In this document: piece after piece, positions 7,869 to 15,566 of the stretch
Position numbering within the stretch: the first letter of the stretch is position 1
Layout: each line of letters opens with the position of its first letter
The notes under the pieces: generated by a model
Database searches by the model: none
The model's input: only the letters and a program-made list of their open reading frames with translations
Told to the model about the DNA's origin: nothing
Position numbers and translations under genes: made by a program
Assembly (NCBI RefSeq): GCF_010119935.1
Contig: NZ_CP048209.1
Coordinates: 5,747,001 to 5,811,000 of the forward strand
DNA: 64,000 bases
Reading direction: 5' to 3'
DNA from: Paenibacillus lycopersici
GTDB taxonomy: Bacteria > Bacillota > Bacilli > Paenibacillales > Paenibacillaceae

Positions 7869-7991
7869 GGCCGCAGCCTGCCATCCGTCTCCGCCCTATG
7901 GACGTCGCCCGGCTCGGTCCCGCGAACGATTTCCTTCTTCGCGCGATGACCTATAATCAGGACAGTTACCAAAGACGGGAGAGATTACGCA

Positions 7992-9545
7992 ATGATTCAA
8001 ACGAACACGACGAACAAAAGGCTCGTGCTTGCGGGCCTGATGCTCGGCTTGATTTTCGCCGAGCTGGACGAAACGGTCGTATCGACGGCCATGCCGACCA
8101 TTATCCGCGAGCTGCACGGGCTATCGCTCTACGGCTGGGTCGCGGGCGTCTACATGCTCGCCGCCACGATGTTCATGCCGATTCTCGGCAAGCTCGCCGA
8201 TCTGTTCGGCCGCAAACGCGTGTACTTGAGCTGCATGGCGCTGTTCATGGCCGGCTCCGTCGTAAGCGGCTTGGCCGACTCCATGACGATGCTGCTCGTC
8301 GGACGCGGCATTCAAGGCATCGGCGCTGGCGGGCTCATGCCGCTTGCGCTCGTCATCATCGGAGACACGTATCCGCTGGAGCAGCGGGCGAAGATCCAGA
8401 GCTTATTCGGTCCGCTGATGATTTTGCCCCAATTGCTCGGCCCGACGGTCGGCGGTTACATGGTCGGCCACGTCAACTGGCATTGGGTGTTCCTGATTAA
8501 CATTCCGGTCGGGCTGCTCGCCGCTTCCGTGCTTGCGATCGGCATGCGCGAATCGCGCGGACTCGAGAAGAAAGCGATCGACTGGACCGGCGCCGGCACG
8601 CTCATCGCCGCCCTGCTGTCCTTGCTGCTGACCCCGGTGCTCATCGACAACGAAGGCATGTCCTGGTCGTCGCCCGTCATTATCGGGATGCTGGCATTGT
8701 CCGCGGTGCTCGCCGGCCTGTTCATCTTCATCGAACGCCGGGCGAAGGAGCCGATCATTCCGCTGCGCCTGTTCCGCCACCGGTCGGTCGTCGTCCTGTC
8801 CTGCATCGTCTTTATTCTCATGCTCGGCATCATGGGCGGCATCGCGACGTTTCCGTTCTTCGCCCAGAACGTCATGGGACTGACGCCCACGGCATCCGGC
8901 TATCTGATGCTCGCCTTCATGGCCGGCGCGATTCCGTCCAGTATCGTGAACGGCTTCCTCATCACCAAGGTGCCGTACCGCAACTTGTTCATCGTCTGCT
9001 TCCTGCTGCCGATCGTCGGTTTCTACCTGCTGACGCAAATCGGCGTCGGCACGAGCGTCCTCTATGTCATCGCGACGTTCTTCATTCTCGGTCTCGGCAT
9101 CGGCGTCTTGTTCGGCAGCGACAACCTTATCGTGCAGGAATCCGTCGACAAAGCCGACAGCGGCTCGGCGCTCGGCACCGTGCAGCTGTTCCAGTCGCTC
9201 GGTGCGACAATCGGACTCAGCGTGTTCGGCAGCCTATTGGCGCGGAATATCAACCTAGGCGTCAAAGGCATGGCGGATCAGCTGCCTGAAGGCACCGCCG
9301 GCAACATCGCGACCGGCGGCATTCCGGCAGGCCTGCCGCACGAGCTGCTCATTCGCGTGCAGACGGTCTTCTCGGAAGCGTTCCGGCATATTTTCTCCAT
9401 CTCGTTCGTGTTCGTCATCGTCGCTTTCGCCGCCTGCTGGTTCTTGAAGAAGGAAGTGCTGCAGAAACGGGAGGACACGCAAGACGGGGATGCCGCGCAA
9501 GACGGACCTGCGGCCGGCGCAGGCACCGCCGCCGCCGTCAAGTAA
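7992..9545 (+). CDS. DHA2-family (EmrB/QacA-like) MFS multidrug exporter
   Basis: 517 residues with ~14 hydrophobic segments. Motif LDETVVSTAMPTI in TM1 (motif D1 of the 14-TM drug:H+ antiporters), motif A GKLADLFGRKRVYL after TM2, RGIQGIGAGG in TM4 and the motif C region GPTVGGYM in TM5. The C-terminus is a short Gln/Asp/Ala-rich tail. It should export hydrophobic or cationic drugs in exchange for protons. Start ATG with GGGAGA upstream; a TATAAT is at 7952-7957. No TetR or MarR regulator is adjacent. Confidence 0.9.
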   Translation: MIQTNTTNKRLVLAGLMLGLIFAELDETVVSTAMPTIIRELHGLSLYGWVAGVYMLAATMFMPILGKLADLFGRKRVYLSCMALFMAGSVVSGLADSMTMLLVGRGIQGIGAGGLMPLALVIIGDTYPLEQRAKIQSLFGPLMILPQLLGPTVGGYMVGHVNWHWVFLINIPVGLLAASVLAIGMRESRGLEKKAIDWTGAGTLIAALLSLLLTPVLIDNEGMSWSSPVIIGMLALSAVLAGLFIFIERRAKEPIIPLRLFRHRSVVVLSCIVFILMLGIMGGIATFPFFAQNVMGLTPTASGYLMLAFMAGAIPSSIVNGFLITKVPYRNLFIVCFLLPIVGFYLLTQIGVGTSVLYVIATFFILGLGIGVLFGSDNLIVQESVDKADSGSALGTVQLFQSLGATIGLSVFGSLLARNINLGVKGMADQLPEGTAGNIATGGIPAGLPHELLIRVQTVFSEAFRHIFSISFVFVIVAFAACWFLKKEVLQKREDTQDGDAAQDGPAAGAGTAAAVK

Positions 9546-9571
9546 ATCGGCGCTGCCGGCCGAATCCCCCT

Positions 9572-9600
9572 TGACTCGCGGACGATACCGTACTATAGTA
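9572..9600 (+). promoter_or_regulatory. Sigma-A promoter of the T-box/trpS unit
   Basis: TTGACT (9572-9577) and TATAGT (9595-9600) with a 17-bp spacer lie just upstream of the leader RNA. Confidence 0.75.
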
Positions 9601-9637
9601 GTTGCTAACCATTTCCAGAATAAAATACGTTCAAAGC

Positions 9638-9933
9638 AATGAACGGAAAGAGTACTGCCGCTGCGACAGTCAAAGCGAGCCGGCGATCGGTGAAAGGTCC
9701 GGTACTGTCGAGCTGCAGGAATGGCTCCGTTCGCTTCAATCCGAACCTGGGTGCAGGCATGCTCTTGTTGCCTTCACTTCGGCAGTAGGCGTTGACGGCC
9801 ATTCCCTCCGTTACCTCGGGGAAGCATGTTAGTCGTCGTGACATGTTAGAGCGCGGCCTGCTCAGGCCGAATTCGGGTGGCACCGCGGAGTCCGGCACTT
9901 CGTCCCCTTTTTGGGGATGGGGTGTCCTTTTTC
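9638..9933 (+). promoter_or_regulatory. T-box riboswitch, tryptophan-specific
   Basis: Long leader upstream of trpS. The distal Stem I signature GGTGAAAG is at about 9689-9696, a UGG (Trp) triplet in specifier position is at 9722-9724 (GAATGG context), and the T-box core GGGTGGCACCGCGG is at 9875-9888. A terminator follows immediately. Uncharged tRNA-Trp should pair with UGG and with the T-box bulge, stabilise the antiterminator and allow trpS transcription. The specifier assignment rests on position and on the downstream gene. Confidence 0.9.
9896..9933 (+). terminator. T-box intrinsic terminator
   Basis: CACTTCGTCCCC pairs with GGGGATGGGGTG (with G-U pairs) across a T5 loop and is followed by TCCTTTTTC. 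It is mutually exclusive with the antiterminator formed by the T-box core. Confidence 0.85.
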
Positions 9934-9969
9934 ATTGGTCCACCATTCGAATTTCGGGGAGGCTGTTGT

Positions 9970-10956
9970 ATGAAACGCGTACTATCGGGCATCAAACCAA
10001 GCGGCGAAATGAATATCGGGGGTTACGGCGGCGCGCTGCATCAATTTCTGGCCATGCAGAAGGAATACGACTGTTATTTCTTCGTGCCGGATCTGCATGC
10101 CGTAACGGTGCCGCAGGACCCGAGGCTGCTGAATCGGCGCTCCAAGGAAATCGCCGCATACTACATCGCGGCGGGCATCGATCCCAAGCAGGCGACGATC
10201 TTCATCCAGTCCCATGTCGCCGCCCATGCCGAGCTCGGCTGGCTGCTGGAGACGCAGGCGCATTTCGGCGAGCTCGGACGGATGACGCAGTTCAAGGAGA
10301 AATCGCATGGCAAGGACACGGTCAGCTCGGCGCTGTTCACGTATCCCGTGCTCATGGCCGCGGATATCCTGCTGCATCAGGCGACGCATGTTCCCGTCGG
10401 CGACGACCAGAAGCAGCATTTGGAGCTGACCCGGGACTTGGCGCAGCGGTTCAACAACCGCTTCGGGACGACGTTCGCGATTCCCGAACCGATCATCCCG
10501 TCTATCGGCTCGCGCATCATGGGCCTGGACGATCCCGCCAAGAAGATGAGCAAGAGCAACCCGAACCGAAACAGCTATATTCTGCTCGAGGACAGTCCGG
10601 AAGATATCCGCAAGAAAATCGGGCGTGCCGTGACGGACTCCGAAGGAATCGTGCGGTACGACTGGGAGCGGAAGCCGGAGATCAGCAACCTGATCGAGAT
10701 TTACGCGGTTGTCGCGGGCGAGAGCGCAGCGGCTATCGAGCAGCGGTATCGCGGCGTCGGCTACGGGCCCTTCAAGCAGGATATCGCCGATGCGGTCATC
10801 GCGGTGCTGACGCCTATTCAGCGCCGGTTTGGCGAGATTATCGCGTCGGATGAGCTGCTGACGATTCTGCGGAACGGGGCGGAGAAAGCCGCAGCAAGCG
10901 CAAGCGCAACGCTGCGGAATGCCAAAGCCGCCATGGGACTGCTCACGCTCGATTGA
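9970..10956 (+). CDS. trpS: Tryptophanyl-tRNA synthetase
   Basis: 328 residues, class Ic synthetase of normal length. It charges tRNA-Trp in the cytoplasm. N-terminal SGIKPSGEMNIGGYGGAL is the TrpRS form of the HIGH region, and KMSKS is at 192-196 (KKMSKSNPNR). The ATG at 9970 has GGGGAGG about 7 nt upstream; longer open frames run into the T-box terminator. Expression is controlled by the tryptophan T-box upstream, and a perfect hairpin ends the unit. Confidence 0.97.
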   Translation: MKRVLSGIKPSGEMNIGGYGGALHQFLAMQKEYDCYFFVPDLHAVTVPQDPRLLNRRSKEIAAYYIAAGIDPKQATIFIQSHVAAHAELGWLLETQAHFGELGRMTQFKEKSHGKDTVSSALFTYPVLMAADILLHQATHVPVGDDQKQHLELTRDLAQRFNNRFGTTFAIPEPIIPSIGSRIMGLDDPAKKMSKSNPNRNSYILLEDSPEDIRKKIGRAVTDSEGIVRYDWERKPEISNLIEIYAVVAGESAAAIEQRYRGVGYGPFKQDIADAVIAVLTPIQRRFGEIIASDELLTILRNGAEKAAASASATLRNAKAAMGLLTLD

Positions 10957-10987
10957 AGAAAATGCCGATGCCATGAGCTTTGGCGGG

Positions 10988-11083
10988 AACGATGAGCATG
11001 GCGCGAGCTATGAGCATGGCGCGAGCTATGAGCATGGCGCGAACGACGAGCTTGACGCGAACGATGAGCATGACGAGAACGAC
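10988..11083. repeat. 18-bp tandem repeat (GAGCATGGCGCGAGCTAT type)
   Basis: About five units, the first three near-identical and the rest diverged (GAGCTTGACGCGAACGAT). They lie between the trpS stop and its terminator, so they are transcribed as part of the 3' untranslated region. Confidence 0.8.
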
Positions 11084-11087
11084 AACA

Positions 11088-11128
11088 GGCGCACCGCCCG
11101 GAAATCCAGCGATTCCGGGCGGTGCGCC
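11088..11128 (+). terminator. Perfect 16-bp hairpin terminator after trpS
   Basis: GGCGCACCGCCCGGAA (11088-11103) and its exact complement (11113-11128) flank a 9-nt loop, followed by TTGCTTG. It may serve trpS and, from the other side, the convergent interrupted gene. Confidence 0.8.
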
Positions 11129-11157
11129 TTGCTTGATTGCCTGATTGTCGGCACCGG

Positions 11158-11679
11158 CTACTGCGTCTGCAGCAGTTTGCGCAGCGCTTCCGTCATCGAC
11201 GCTCCCCGCTCAGGATCCATATGAAACTGCGCCGGCGTGTTCTGAAATAGCGCGATGGCCCACTTGCCCTCCCGCTTCACGGCTGTCAGCGCGTGCTGGG
11301 CGTTCAGCTTCGGATCGATGTCCGCCGCCCCCTCCGGCACGAGCCCGGAATAAGCGCGCAGTATCGCCGCTTCCGGCGTAAGCAGCTTCACGGCTTGGAC
11401 GATCGCGACATAGCGCGGCGTCTTGTGATGCGCGAAGATCGGGACGGCATGATCGTGAATGCCCTGCCTGCCGGCAGCCTCGCTCCCGTCGAAACCGATC
11501 AGCTCGCCATCGGCCGCGAACGGGGCGGCCATTCGCTCCGCGCTGCGCGCGTTTCAGCCATTCAGCATATCCCGGTAAAGACGGACGACTTCCCATTCAT
11601 CCGGCTGCACGATTTCGTCATGCGCCCGCCGCAGCTCCGCATATTGTTGAATGATGTCATCCGATTCCGATATGGACAT
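11158..11679 (-). pseudogene. SnoaL/DUF4440-like (NTF2-fold) gene interrupted by an in-frame TGA
   Basis: From the ATG at 11679 (GGGAGC upstream) the frame reads 41 codons to ...RDMLNG, then TGA (11554-11556), then continues in the same frame NARSAERMAAPFAADGELIGFDGS... to 11158. SnoaL/DUF4440 proteins of this type normally read L-x-x-GWN at this point, so the TGA replaces a TGG Trp codon. Without the stop the product would be 173 residues. The rest is intact, suggesting a recent nonsense mutation or a base-call error; translation could also restart at Met50 (ATG at 11532). Function of the parental family: small cone-shaped enzymes or binding proteins, substrate unknown. Confidence 0.7.
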
Positions 11680-11751
11680 TGTTCATCGCTCCCATTCGCA
11701 AGGCGTTTTGTGATACGCTTATAGAACCGATTTTAACAAGGAGAACCGATC

Positions 11752-12864
11752 ATGCCAAATGCAGCCTCGCCTCGCCCGCAAGGCGAGAAACCGCGCCGGA
11801 TTCTGTTCACCGGCGGCGGATCCGCGGGACATGTCAGCGTCAATCTCGCGCTCATCCCGCTCCTCCAGTCCCAAGGCTGGAACGCCATGTACATGGGCTC
11901 CAGCGACGGCATCGAGAAACAGCTCATCGGCAGGCTGGACGATGTCGCGTATTACGGCATCTCGACGGGCAAGCTGCGCCGTTACGTCGATCTGCAGAAC
12001 GTGAAGGATCCGTTCCGCGTCGTGAAAGGCGTCTATCAAGCCTACCGGCTCATTCGGAAGCTGCGTCCCGACGTCGTCTTCTCCAAAGGCGGCTTCGTGT
12101 CCGTCCCCGTCGTGCTCGGCGCATGGCTGAACCGCGTGCCGGTCATCATCCATGAATCGGATTTGACGCCGGGCCTTGCGAACCGGATCGCGAATCCGTT
12201 CGCCCGCAAAGTATGCGTGACGTTCGGCGAGACGGCGTCCGTCATCAAAGGCGGCAAGGCCGTCCATATCGGCCCCGTCGTCCGCAGCGAGCTGCTGCGC
12301 GGCAACGCCCTGCAAGGCTTGCAGTGGAGCAAGCTGCTCCCGGGCAAGCCGGTGCTGCTCATCATGGGCGGAAGCCTCGGAGCGAAGAGCATCAACGGCG
12401 CCGTTCGGCGCAACCTGCCGCGGCTTACGCAAACGTACCAAATCATTCATCTGTGCGGCAAAGGCGAGCTCGACGAGAGCTGCAGCGGCGTCAAAGGCTA
12501 TCGTCAATACGAATACGTGCACGACGAGCTGCCCGATCTCGTCGCTTGTGCGGAAATCGTCATTTCGCGCGCGGGCTCCAATTCGATCTTCGAATTTCTG
12601 GCGATGCGCAAGCCGATGCTGCTCGTTCCGTTATCCAGGAACGCGAGCCGGGGCGATCAAATTCTGAATGCGGAATCGTTCCGGAAAGCGGGCTTCTGCG
12701 AGGTGCTTCAAGAGGAAGAATTGACGGACGAGGCGTTCCTGGCGGCGCTTGGCCGTCTGTATGCCGACCGCGAAGCCATCCGCGCCCGCATGCGCGAGCA
12801 TGGCGGCGGCGCTTCGGCGGCAGACGCCATCGCGGTGCTGATCCGCGAGAACAGCCTGCGCTAG
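11752..12864 (+). CDS. MurG-like UDP-GlcNAc:undecaprenyl-PP-MurNAc-pentapeptide glycosyltransferase (paralogue)
   Basis: 370 residues, GT28 family, normal MurG length. N-terminal GGGSAGHVSVNL (His27 of the GGxxGH loop), VFSKGGFVSVPVVLGAWL acceptor segment, and C-terminal donor-site pieces GGSLGAKSING and SRAGSNSIFEFLAMRKP. MurG makes lipid II on the cytoplasmic face of the membrane. The gene stands alone, not in a dcw cluster, so this is probably the second MurG copy found in several Bacilli rather than the housekeeping one (inference). Start ATG with AAGGAG at the right distance. A GC hairpin with T-rich tail follows. Confidence 0.85.
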   Translation: MPNAASPRPQGEKPRRILFTGGGSAGHVSVNLALIPLLQSQGWNAMYMGSSDGIEKQLIGRLDDVAYYGISTGKLRRYVDLQNVKDPFRVVKGVYQAYRLIRKLRPDVVFSKGGFVSVPVVLGAWLNRVPVIIHESDLTPGLANRIANPFARKVCVTFGETASVIKGGKAVHIGPVVRSELLRGNALQGLQWSKLLPGKPVLLIMGGSLGAKSINGAVRRNLPRLTQTYQIIHLCGKGELDESCSGVKGYRQYEYVHDELPDLVACAEIVISRAGSNSIFEFLAMRKPMLLVPLSRNASRGDQILNAESFRKAGFCEVLQEEELTDEAFLAALGRLYADREAIRARMREHGGGASAADAIAVLIRENSLR

Positions 12865-12913
12865 CGTTGCGATTGTTCATGTATCGGCGCCGCACTAGCG
12901 GTCACGGTACAGC

Positions 12914-12968
12914 ACGGCCGGGCCGTCGTCTGGCGAACAGCGGCCCGCCGGCTTTGTTTTCTTTTCCC
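12914..12968 (+). terminator. Probable terminator after the murG-like gene
   Basis: A GCCGGGCCG-type arm and a CGGCCCGCCGGC arm enclose an internal loop and are followed by TTTGTTTTCTTTT. Confidence 0.5.
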
Positions 12969-12989
12969 GCCAATTGGCAATCCCATCCG

Positions 12990-13019
12990 TTTACAGCCTG
13001 CGTAGTCTTGTGGTAATCT
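12990..13019 (+). promoter_or_regulatory. Candidate promoter of the chorismate mutase gene
   Basis: TTTACA (12990-12995) and TAATCT (13014-13019), 18-bp spacer, about 63 bp before the start codon. Confidence 0.4.
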
Positions 13020-13082
13020 GAATGGATCATCCTTTATTACGTAGAAGCGTCTAAGCGCGAAATTCGATGAGGAGTGCATTAC

Positions 13083-13364
13083 ATGGCTGATTTGACTGAA
13101 CTGAGAACGAACATCGACGATATCGACCGGCAGCTGGTTGCGCTGTTGGCCCGGCGGTTCAACTGCACGGAAGAGGTCGGCATCTACAAGGACCAGCATG
13201 GCCTGCCCGCTCAAGATCCGTCCAGGGAAGCGCAGCAGTTTCAGAAAATCGCGCAGTACGCGCAAGAGCAAGGCTTGAACCCGGAGTACGCGGCAGCTAT
13301 TTTCCGCCACCTGATGGATCTCGTTATCTCCAGGCACCGCGAGCTGCGATCGGTATCCAAGTAA
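13083..13364 (+). CDS. AroQ-class (type II) chorismate mutase, monofunctional
   Basis: 93 residues, a stand-alone all-helical AroQ domain that converts chorismate to prephenate for Phe/Tyr synthesis. Residues align without gaps to E. coli P-protein mutase with an offset of three: Arg8, Arg25, Lys36, Asp45, Arg48 and Glu49 match R11, R28, K39, D48, R51 and E52. The Q88 equivalent appears to be His85, a noticeable change in the active site. Start ATG at 13083 with AGGAG 8 nt upstream; an in-frame GTG at 13074 abuts the ribosome binding site. No other shikimate genes are adjacent. Confidence 0.85.
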   Translation: MADLTELRTNIDDIDRQLVALLARRFNCTEEVGIYKDQHGLPAQDPSREAQQFQKIAQYAQEQGLNPEYAAAIFRHLMDLVISRHRELRSVSK

Positions 13365-13395
13365 TCGCGCGCCGCAAGCGGCGCAGCCCGTATCC

Positions 13396-13430
13396 AAGGC
13401 CGTTCCGAAACTAGACTTCGGGACGGCCTT
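13396..13430 (+). terminator. Terminator after chorismate mutase gene
   Basis: AAGGCCGTTCCGAA pairs with TTCGGGACGGCCTT (one G-U) over a 7-nt loop, then CTTCATTC. The T-tract is weak. Confidence 0.6.
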
Positions 13431-13480
13431 CTTCATTCTAAGCGCCAGCCCGGGCGACTGCGTCTGCGTCTGCGGAAAAC

Positions 13481-13529
13481 CAAAAAACGGCAGCGTACCG
13501 AACGGTCGAACCGCTCGCGCACGCTGCCG
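13481..13529 (-). terminator. Terminator of the secreted helical-repeat protein gene
   Basis: On the minus strand CGGCAGCGT (13529-13521) pairs with ACGCTGCCG (13496-13488) and is followed by TTTTTTGG. It lies about 55 bp after the stop at 13585. Confidence 0.8.
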
Positions 13530-13584
13530 CTTCTGCTTCAGCTTGCTTATTGTCGGGACTGCCGTTATGTGGACATCCCTCGTA

Positions 13585-14091
13585 TCAGGAACGGGATTGC
13601 GGCTTCGCTTCCGCCGAAGGCTTGTATTCCTTCTGCTTGATCATGCGGTTCTTGCACAGCTCGCGAATTTCATCGTGCAGCTGTTTGGCGGACTTGCCTT
13701 CCGTCGCAATGCCAAGCCGTTTCGCCGTTTCCTGAAGGCGCGCCAGGCGCTGCGCTTTCTTCTCGGCTTTGAATTTCTCCCACTTGGCGGGATTCGCCTC
13801 GCGGGCGGCCTTCAGCTCCTTGTGCAGCTGCTCGGCGGATTTGCCTTCCGTCGCAATGCCGAAATACTGTGCCGCTTCCTGCATCAGCTCCAGCTTGCGG
13901 GCTTTGCGCACCTCGCTCTTATGGCCATGGCCGCCGCCGAAGCGCCAATGGTCACGCTCCTGCTCATGCTGTGCCTGCAGCTGTTCGGAAGAAGGCGTCG
14001 CCGCCTGGGCGTAGACGGGCAATGCGGTCAACAGCAGCGCGGCTGCCGTTCCAAGCGCAGCGATTTGCTTGCGCCATGATGGTGTTTTCAA
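13585..14091 (-). CDS. Secreted protein with two copies of a ~45-residue helical repeat
   Basis: 168 residues from the TTG at 14091, chosen because AAGGGAG lies 9 nt upstream; longer frames add an uncharged leader without a site. A Sec signal peptide (KQIAALGTAAALLLTALPVYAQA) is followed by a Gln/His-rich segment and two related helical units, each containing GIATEGKSAEQLHKE-like sequence (second copy GIATEGKSAKQLHDE). The charged, Lys/Glu-rich units suggest short amphipathic helices. This kind of repeat occurs in secreted Paenibacillus proteins of unknown function; no catalytic motif is visible. Confidence 0.7.
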   Translation of the reverse strand: MKTPSWRKQIAALGTAAALLLTALPVYAQAATPSSEQLQAQHEQERDHWRFGGGHGHKSEVRKARKLELMQEAAQYFGIATEGKSAEQLHKELKAAREANPAKWEKFKAEKKAQRLARLQETAKRLGIATEGKSAKQLHDEIRELCKNRMIKQKEYKPSAEAKPQSRS

Positions 14092-14181
14092 CTCAATCAG
14101 CTCCCTTCGCGGGCCATGCTTCGACCCATTCTGTGGTAGCTTGTCCACCCTCGGAACATTTTATCCAACATTCGCCAATCG

Positions 14182-15429
14182 TTATTTCTCCAGTTCCGCG
14201 AGCCTCTGCTGCAGCGCCTCCTTATTGAAATGCTCCCCGATGAACACCGCCACGTCATGCACCTCGCCCTGCGGCGTAATCCGGATAAACTCCGTCTCGC
14301 GGTAGGCGAACTGGAACAGAAACCGGCTGTTCGTGTCCGAGAACGTGACGATGCCCTTGGCGCGGTACACGTCCTGCGGCAGTCCGTTCAGCAGCTCTTC
14401 AAAGTCGTGGCTGTCGATCGGTCCGGCAAAATAGTGCGTCAGCGTCATGACATGCGCATGCGATTCATGCGCGTGGTGAGCGTGATCGTGAGTATGGTCG
14501 TGATCGTGAGCATCGCCATGGTCGTGGGCATCGCCGTGGTCGTGAGCATGGTCGTGATCGTGAGCATGATGGTCATGAACATGATGCTCGTGGGCGTGAC
14601 CATGACCGTGATCGTGGTCTCCGTGATTGCAGCCGGGGCCGCATTCGCGGCCGGATGGATGCGCTCGTTCGGCATGGGCCGATCCGTCTGCGGCCGCAGG
14701 CGCCGCGCCCGGCTTCACCGCGTGAGTCGGATCGAAGATCGCGAGATCGATGACGCTGCGCACCGTCACCGTAAGCGGGGCGAACGCGTTCAGCTCCCGC
14801 GCGAGCTGCTGGACCTCGACGAGCTCCTCCGGCGCCAGCTTGTCCGCCTTATTCACGATCAAATCGGTCGCGCAGCGGATCTGATCCTGCATCAGCTTGA
14901 ACGTACGGCCTCCGCGCTTGCTGCGCGCGAGCAGCTCCGGTCCGTCGACGACGGTCGCGATCGTGCGCAGGTCGATGCGCATGAGCAGCGCGGCTTCCGT
15001 TACGGCGTCGATGATTTCCATCGGATTCGCGGCGCCGGTCGATTCGATCAGCACGACGTCCGGCCGATGCTCCTCGATCAGCTCCTTCAGCTCGATGCCG
15101 AGATCGCTGCGGATCGTGCAGCAGATGCAGCCGCCGAGCATTTCGGCCATCGGCACGTCGCCCTCGATGAACTGCCCGTCCAAGTTGACGTCGCCAAGCT
15201 CGTTCATAATGATGGCGACTTTGATATCCTGCGCTTTATAGTAATCGACGACCTGATTGAGCAGCGTCGTCTTGCCGCTTCCCAGAAATCCGGACAGCAG
15301 GTGCACCGCGACCGCGCGGTCTTCCCGGTTAGCCGCATACGCCGAGCTCGAAGCTTGCGGTTCGTTCGTTGCATTCGTTGCATTGGCTGCGTTCGTTGCG
15401 TTCGTCGGTTCTCCGCCTGGCATGGTCAT
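14182..15429 (-). CDS. G3E (CobW/COG0523) GTPase with a 60-residue His-rich linker, probable zinc metallochaperone
   Basis: 415 residues from the ATG at 15429 (GAGGAAG upstream). Asn/Thr/Ala-rich N-terminus (8-23), Walker A GFLGSGKT (47-54), metal-binding CICC (101-104), ESTG switch and NKAD base-recognition motif, then residues 267-326 with 28 His in 60 residues (HDHGHGHAHEHH style), then a CobW C-terminal domain. COG0523 GTPases with CxCC and His-rich loops deliver Zn or another divalent metal to client proteins. No Zur box was recognised in the 137-bp divergent intergenic region shared with the second G3E gene. Confidence 0.88.
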   Translation of the reverse strand: MTMPGGEPTNATNAANATNATNEPQASSSAYAANREDRAVAVHLLSGFLGSGKTTLLNQVVDYYKAQDIKVAIIMNELGDVNLDGQFIEGDVPMAEMLGGCICCTIRSDLGIELKELIEEHRPDVVLIESTGAANPMEIIDAVTEAALLMRIDLRTIATVVDGPELLARSKRGGRTFKLMQDQIRCATDLIVNKADKLAPEELVEVQQLARELNAFAPLTVTVRSVIDLAIFDPTHAVKPGAAPAAADGSAHAERAHPSGRECGPGCNHGDHDHGHGHAHEHHVHDHHAHDHDHAHDHGDAHDHGDAHDHDHTHDHAHHAHESHAHVMTLTHYFAGPIDSHDFEELLNGLPQDVYRAKGIVTFSDTNSRFLFQFAYRETEFIRITPQGEVHDVAVFIGEHFNKEALQQRLAELEK

Positions 15430-15566
15430 ACTCTTCTTCCTCTCTCTTAAATAAACTGGCACCATTATACCGTTCCCCGCCGGATTTTAACAGTCGCGTC
15501 GGAAATGGTGTTAAATCCGCGCTCGGCCGCATATTGTTCTTTGAATGTGGACCTTGGAGGGGGGAG

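Noticed and set aside
14230..15450. 406-codon plus-strand ORF opposite the His-rich GTPase
   Set aside because: Antisense shadow of a GC-rich gene with strong GTPase motifs on the other strand.
15430..15566. Zur box between the two metal GTPase genes
   Set aside because: No AAATCGTAAT-like palindrome was found in the intergenic sequence.
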